Shown: one piece after another, positions 47,351 through 48,795 of the stretch
How positions within the stretch are numbered: position 1 is the first letter of the stretch
Layout: each line of letters starts with the position of its first letter
Program-made: the position numbers and the translations under genes
Notes under the pieces: model-generated
What the model saw: only the letters and a program-made list of their open reading frames with translations
Told to the model about the DNA's origin: nothing
The model's database searches: none
Source of the DNA: Alphaproteobacteria bacterium
GTDB lineage: Bacteria > Myxococcota_A > UBA796 > GCA-2862545
Direction: 5' to 3'
DNA length: 48,795 nt
Assembly: GCA_020632875.1 (NCBI GenBank)
Contig: JACKET010000028.1
Span: forward strand, 1-48,795

Positions 47351-48795
47351 TCAGACGGCGGAGCGCACCGTGTCGGCGGCGTGGTGCGCGAGGCCGTAGA
47401 TGGTCTCGGAGGGATTCACGCCGAGGGCGGTGGGCAGCACGGAGCCGTCGACGACGAACAGCCCGTCGACGCCGCGGAACCGAAGGTCGGTGTCGACCGG
47501 ATGGCGCGCCGGGTCGGCGCCCATGCACAGGCCGCCCATCTGGTGCGCCGTGAAGATCCCGTGGCGGTGCGTGCCGTAGCGCGCGGCGTCGAGCTTCGGC
47601 AGATCGGCTTCGGACGCGAGGGTGACGGACGACGGATGCGTCGTGCGCACCACCTCGGCCCCCGCCGCGAGGTGCACCCGCGCCGCAGCCACGTGGGAAT
47701 CGCGCATCGCGGCCTCGAGACGCGGGCTGACGGGGTACGCGACCTCCACGCGGCCATCGGGCTTCAGGCCGACCGTGCCGCCTTCGTCGCCGGCGAGCAG
47801 GCCGTCGACGTGCAGCGCGATGACCACCGCGAGGTGCGGCAGCCGGTGCATCAGCGCGTCGAGCTCTGCGCCGAACCCCCACCCCGCCGAGGCCGCCAGC
47901 ATGGGCTGCATGGGCGCCGCCTCGAGGAAGAACCCGTACTGCTCGGTGCCGCGATCGACGTGCTCGTGCGAGCTGACGCTCTGCGGAGCCCCGAAGTACG
48001 GGTCGATCCGCTGCGCGTACTCGGCGAGCACCGCGATGACGGGGTGGATGAAGGTTCGCCTCCCCACCCTGCCGCCGCCGTCGAGCCCGCTGCGCAGGAA
48101 GAGCGCCGGGCCGTTGATGGCCCCCGCGCTGCTCACCGTGACCTTGGGGCGGATGGTGACGCGCGTGCTCGTCGGACGATCGGCGTCGCGCCGCATCACG
48201 ACGCCGTGCACGGCCGTGACGCGCCCGCCCGCGACCTCGAGCCGATCGGCGCGGACGTCCGCGTACACGGTGGCTCCATCGGCCACGGCGTCGGCCAGGT
48301 ACGTGAGGTGCATCGCCTGCTTCGCGTCGACGGGGCACCCGAGCCCGCAGAACCCGGAGTTCGCGCACCCGCGCACGTTGCGCCGGAGCACGTCGTGCTC
48401 CCAGCCCAGCGCCTCGCAGCCGCGCCGCAGCACGTCGTTGTTGGCGTTCGGCGGCACGGGCCACGGGTGGATGCCGAGGCGCGCCTCGACGGCCTCGAAG
48501 TGCGGGCGAAGCGTCTCGGGGTCGAGCGAGAGCCCGTGGGCGTCGCGCCAGTGCGCGAGGATGCGGTCGGGCGTGCGGAAGCAGGTGGTCCAGTTCACCA
48601 CGGTGGTTCCGCCCACGGCGCGCCCCTGCAGGATCGTGATGCCGAGGTCGTTCGTCGTGCGGCCGCCGCGCTCCTGGTAGAGCTGCGGGTAGCTCCAGCG
48701 CTCGTCGGGCTTCGCGAAGTCCTGCCGGCGGTAGTACCCGCCCTCCTCGAGCACGACGACGTCGAGCCCCGCGGCCGCGAGACGAGCGGCGAGCA
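47351..48795 (-). CDS. GMC-family FAD oxidoreductase (5' end cut off)
   Basis: 481 codons are visible; the N-terminal GxGxxG of the FAD fold lies beyond the window, but its following strand AAGLDVVVLEEGG is present. Further GMC features are the ILQGRAVGGTTVVNW loop that contacts FAD, CGLGCPVDAKQ with two Cys, the VSSAGAINGPALFLRSG strand and the C-terminal active-site region GIFTAHQMGGLCMGADP with the catalytic His pair, ending in LFVVDGSVLPTALGVNPSET. Substrates of the family are alcohols such as long-chain fatty alcohols, cholesterol or glucose; AHQMGGLCMG is the form found in long-chain-alcohol and cholesterol-oxidase-like members. The 3' end lies four bases from the DAHP synthase stop. 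Confidence 0.92.
   Translation of the reverse strand, partial: LAARLAAAGLDVVVLEEGGYYRRQDFAKPDERWSYPQLYQERGGRTTNDLGITILQGRAVGGTTVVNWTTCFRTPDRILAHWRDAHGLSLDPETLRPHFEAVEARLGIHPWPVPPNANNDVLRRGCEALGWEHDVLRRNVRGCANSGFCGLGCPVDAKQAMHLTYLADAVADGATVYADVRADRLEVAGGRVTAVHGVVMRRDADRPTSTRVTIRPKVTVSSAGAINGPALFLRSGLDGGGRVGRRTFIHPVIAVLAEYAQRIDPYFGAPQSVSSHEHVDRGTEQYGFFLEAAPMQPMLAASAGWGFGAELDALMHRLPHLAVVIALHVDGLLAGDEGGTVGLKPDGRVEVAYPVSPRLEAAMRDSHVAAARVHLAAGAEVVRTTHPSSVTLASEADLPKLDAARYGTHRHGIFTAHQMGGLCMGADPARHPVDTDLRFRGVDGLFVVDGSVLPTALGVNPSETIYGLAHHAADTVRSAV

Overview
The window is a very GC-rich, gene-dense piece of bacterial chromosome, most likely from a Myxococcota (deltaproteobacterial) genome. The reasons are a MopE-type metal-binding-repeat protein, a secreted metallopeptidase with a MYXO-CTERM-like tail, two Hanks-type kinase-fold proteins, many small lipoproteins, an exported caspase-fold protein and several families of unknown function common in that group. 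I place 47 protein genes. Most same-strand neighbours overlap by 1-4 bases (ATGA, GTGA or TGATG junctions). I see no rRNA, tRNA or CRISPR array. The first gene (3' end) and the last gene (5' end) are cut by the window edges.

Layout. 1-6.2 kb: MopE/beta-helix surface protein, a short acyl-CoA dehydrogenase-like protein, a fatty-acid-hydroxylase-like membrane enzyme with two small co-transcribed genes, and a multipass membrane protein. 6.2-19.15 kb: a lipoprotein gene, then facing it an apparent 11-gene minus-strand operon. In transcription order this has a TPR lipoprotein, a small exported protein, a long Ala/Glu/Lys coiled-coil protein, a second lipoprotein, a family-5 solute-binding protein, two permeases and two ATPases of oligopeptide ABC type, an outer-membrane-like protein and a TolB-like beta-propeller. 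19.3-28.0 kb: a Ser/Thr kinase, then a tRNA-dihydrouridine synthase operon on the minus strand. After these come a plus-strand run of GNAT, TPM-domain, Tim44/zinc-ribbon, DUF2277, DUF1826-like, START-like and MazG-like genes.

28.03-30.31 kb is the accessory spot. A composite non-coding repeat region (GGAGCC heptamers and several inverted modules) is followed by an IS110-family element. I could place both ends of this element to the base (28957-30305, CT core). Its 303-bp left non-coding end contains a complete bridge-RNA layout. One loop carries sequences matching the flanking GGCTCCA heptamer target. The second carries sequences matching the element's own two ends. This is the most interesting system in the window.

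30.3-48.8 kb: small exported and membrane proteins and an orphan DNA-methyltransferase-like gene. Then comes a four-gene operon of ECF sigma factor, membrane anti-sigma-like protein, exported caspase-fold protein and lipoprotein. Next are a lipoprotein, a paralogue of the 8-9.4 kb protein's N-terminal domain, a PrsW-family protease, and a pseudokinase with all catalytic motifs replaced, paired with a lipoprotein. The window closes with a large Cys-rich hydrolase-fold lipoprotein, the MYXO-CTERM-like metallopeptidase, class II DAHP synthase (the one clear housekeeping biosynthetic enzyme here) and a truncated GMC oxidoreductase. The overall theme is the cell envelope: many of the proteins carry signal peptides, lipoboxes or membrane segments.
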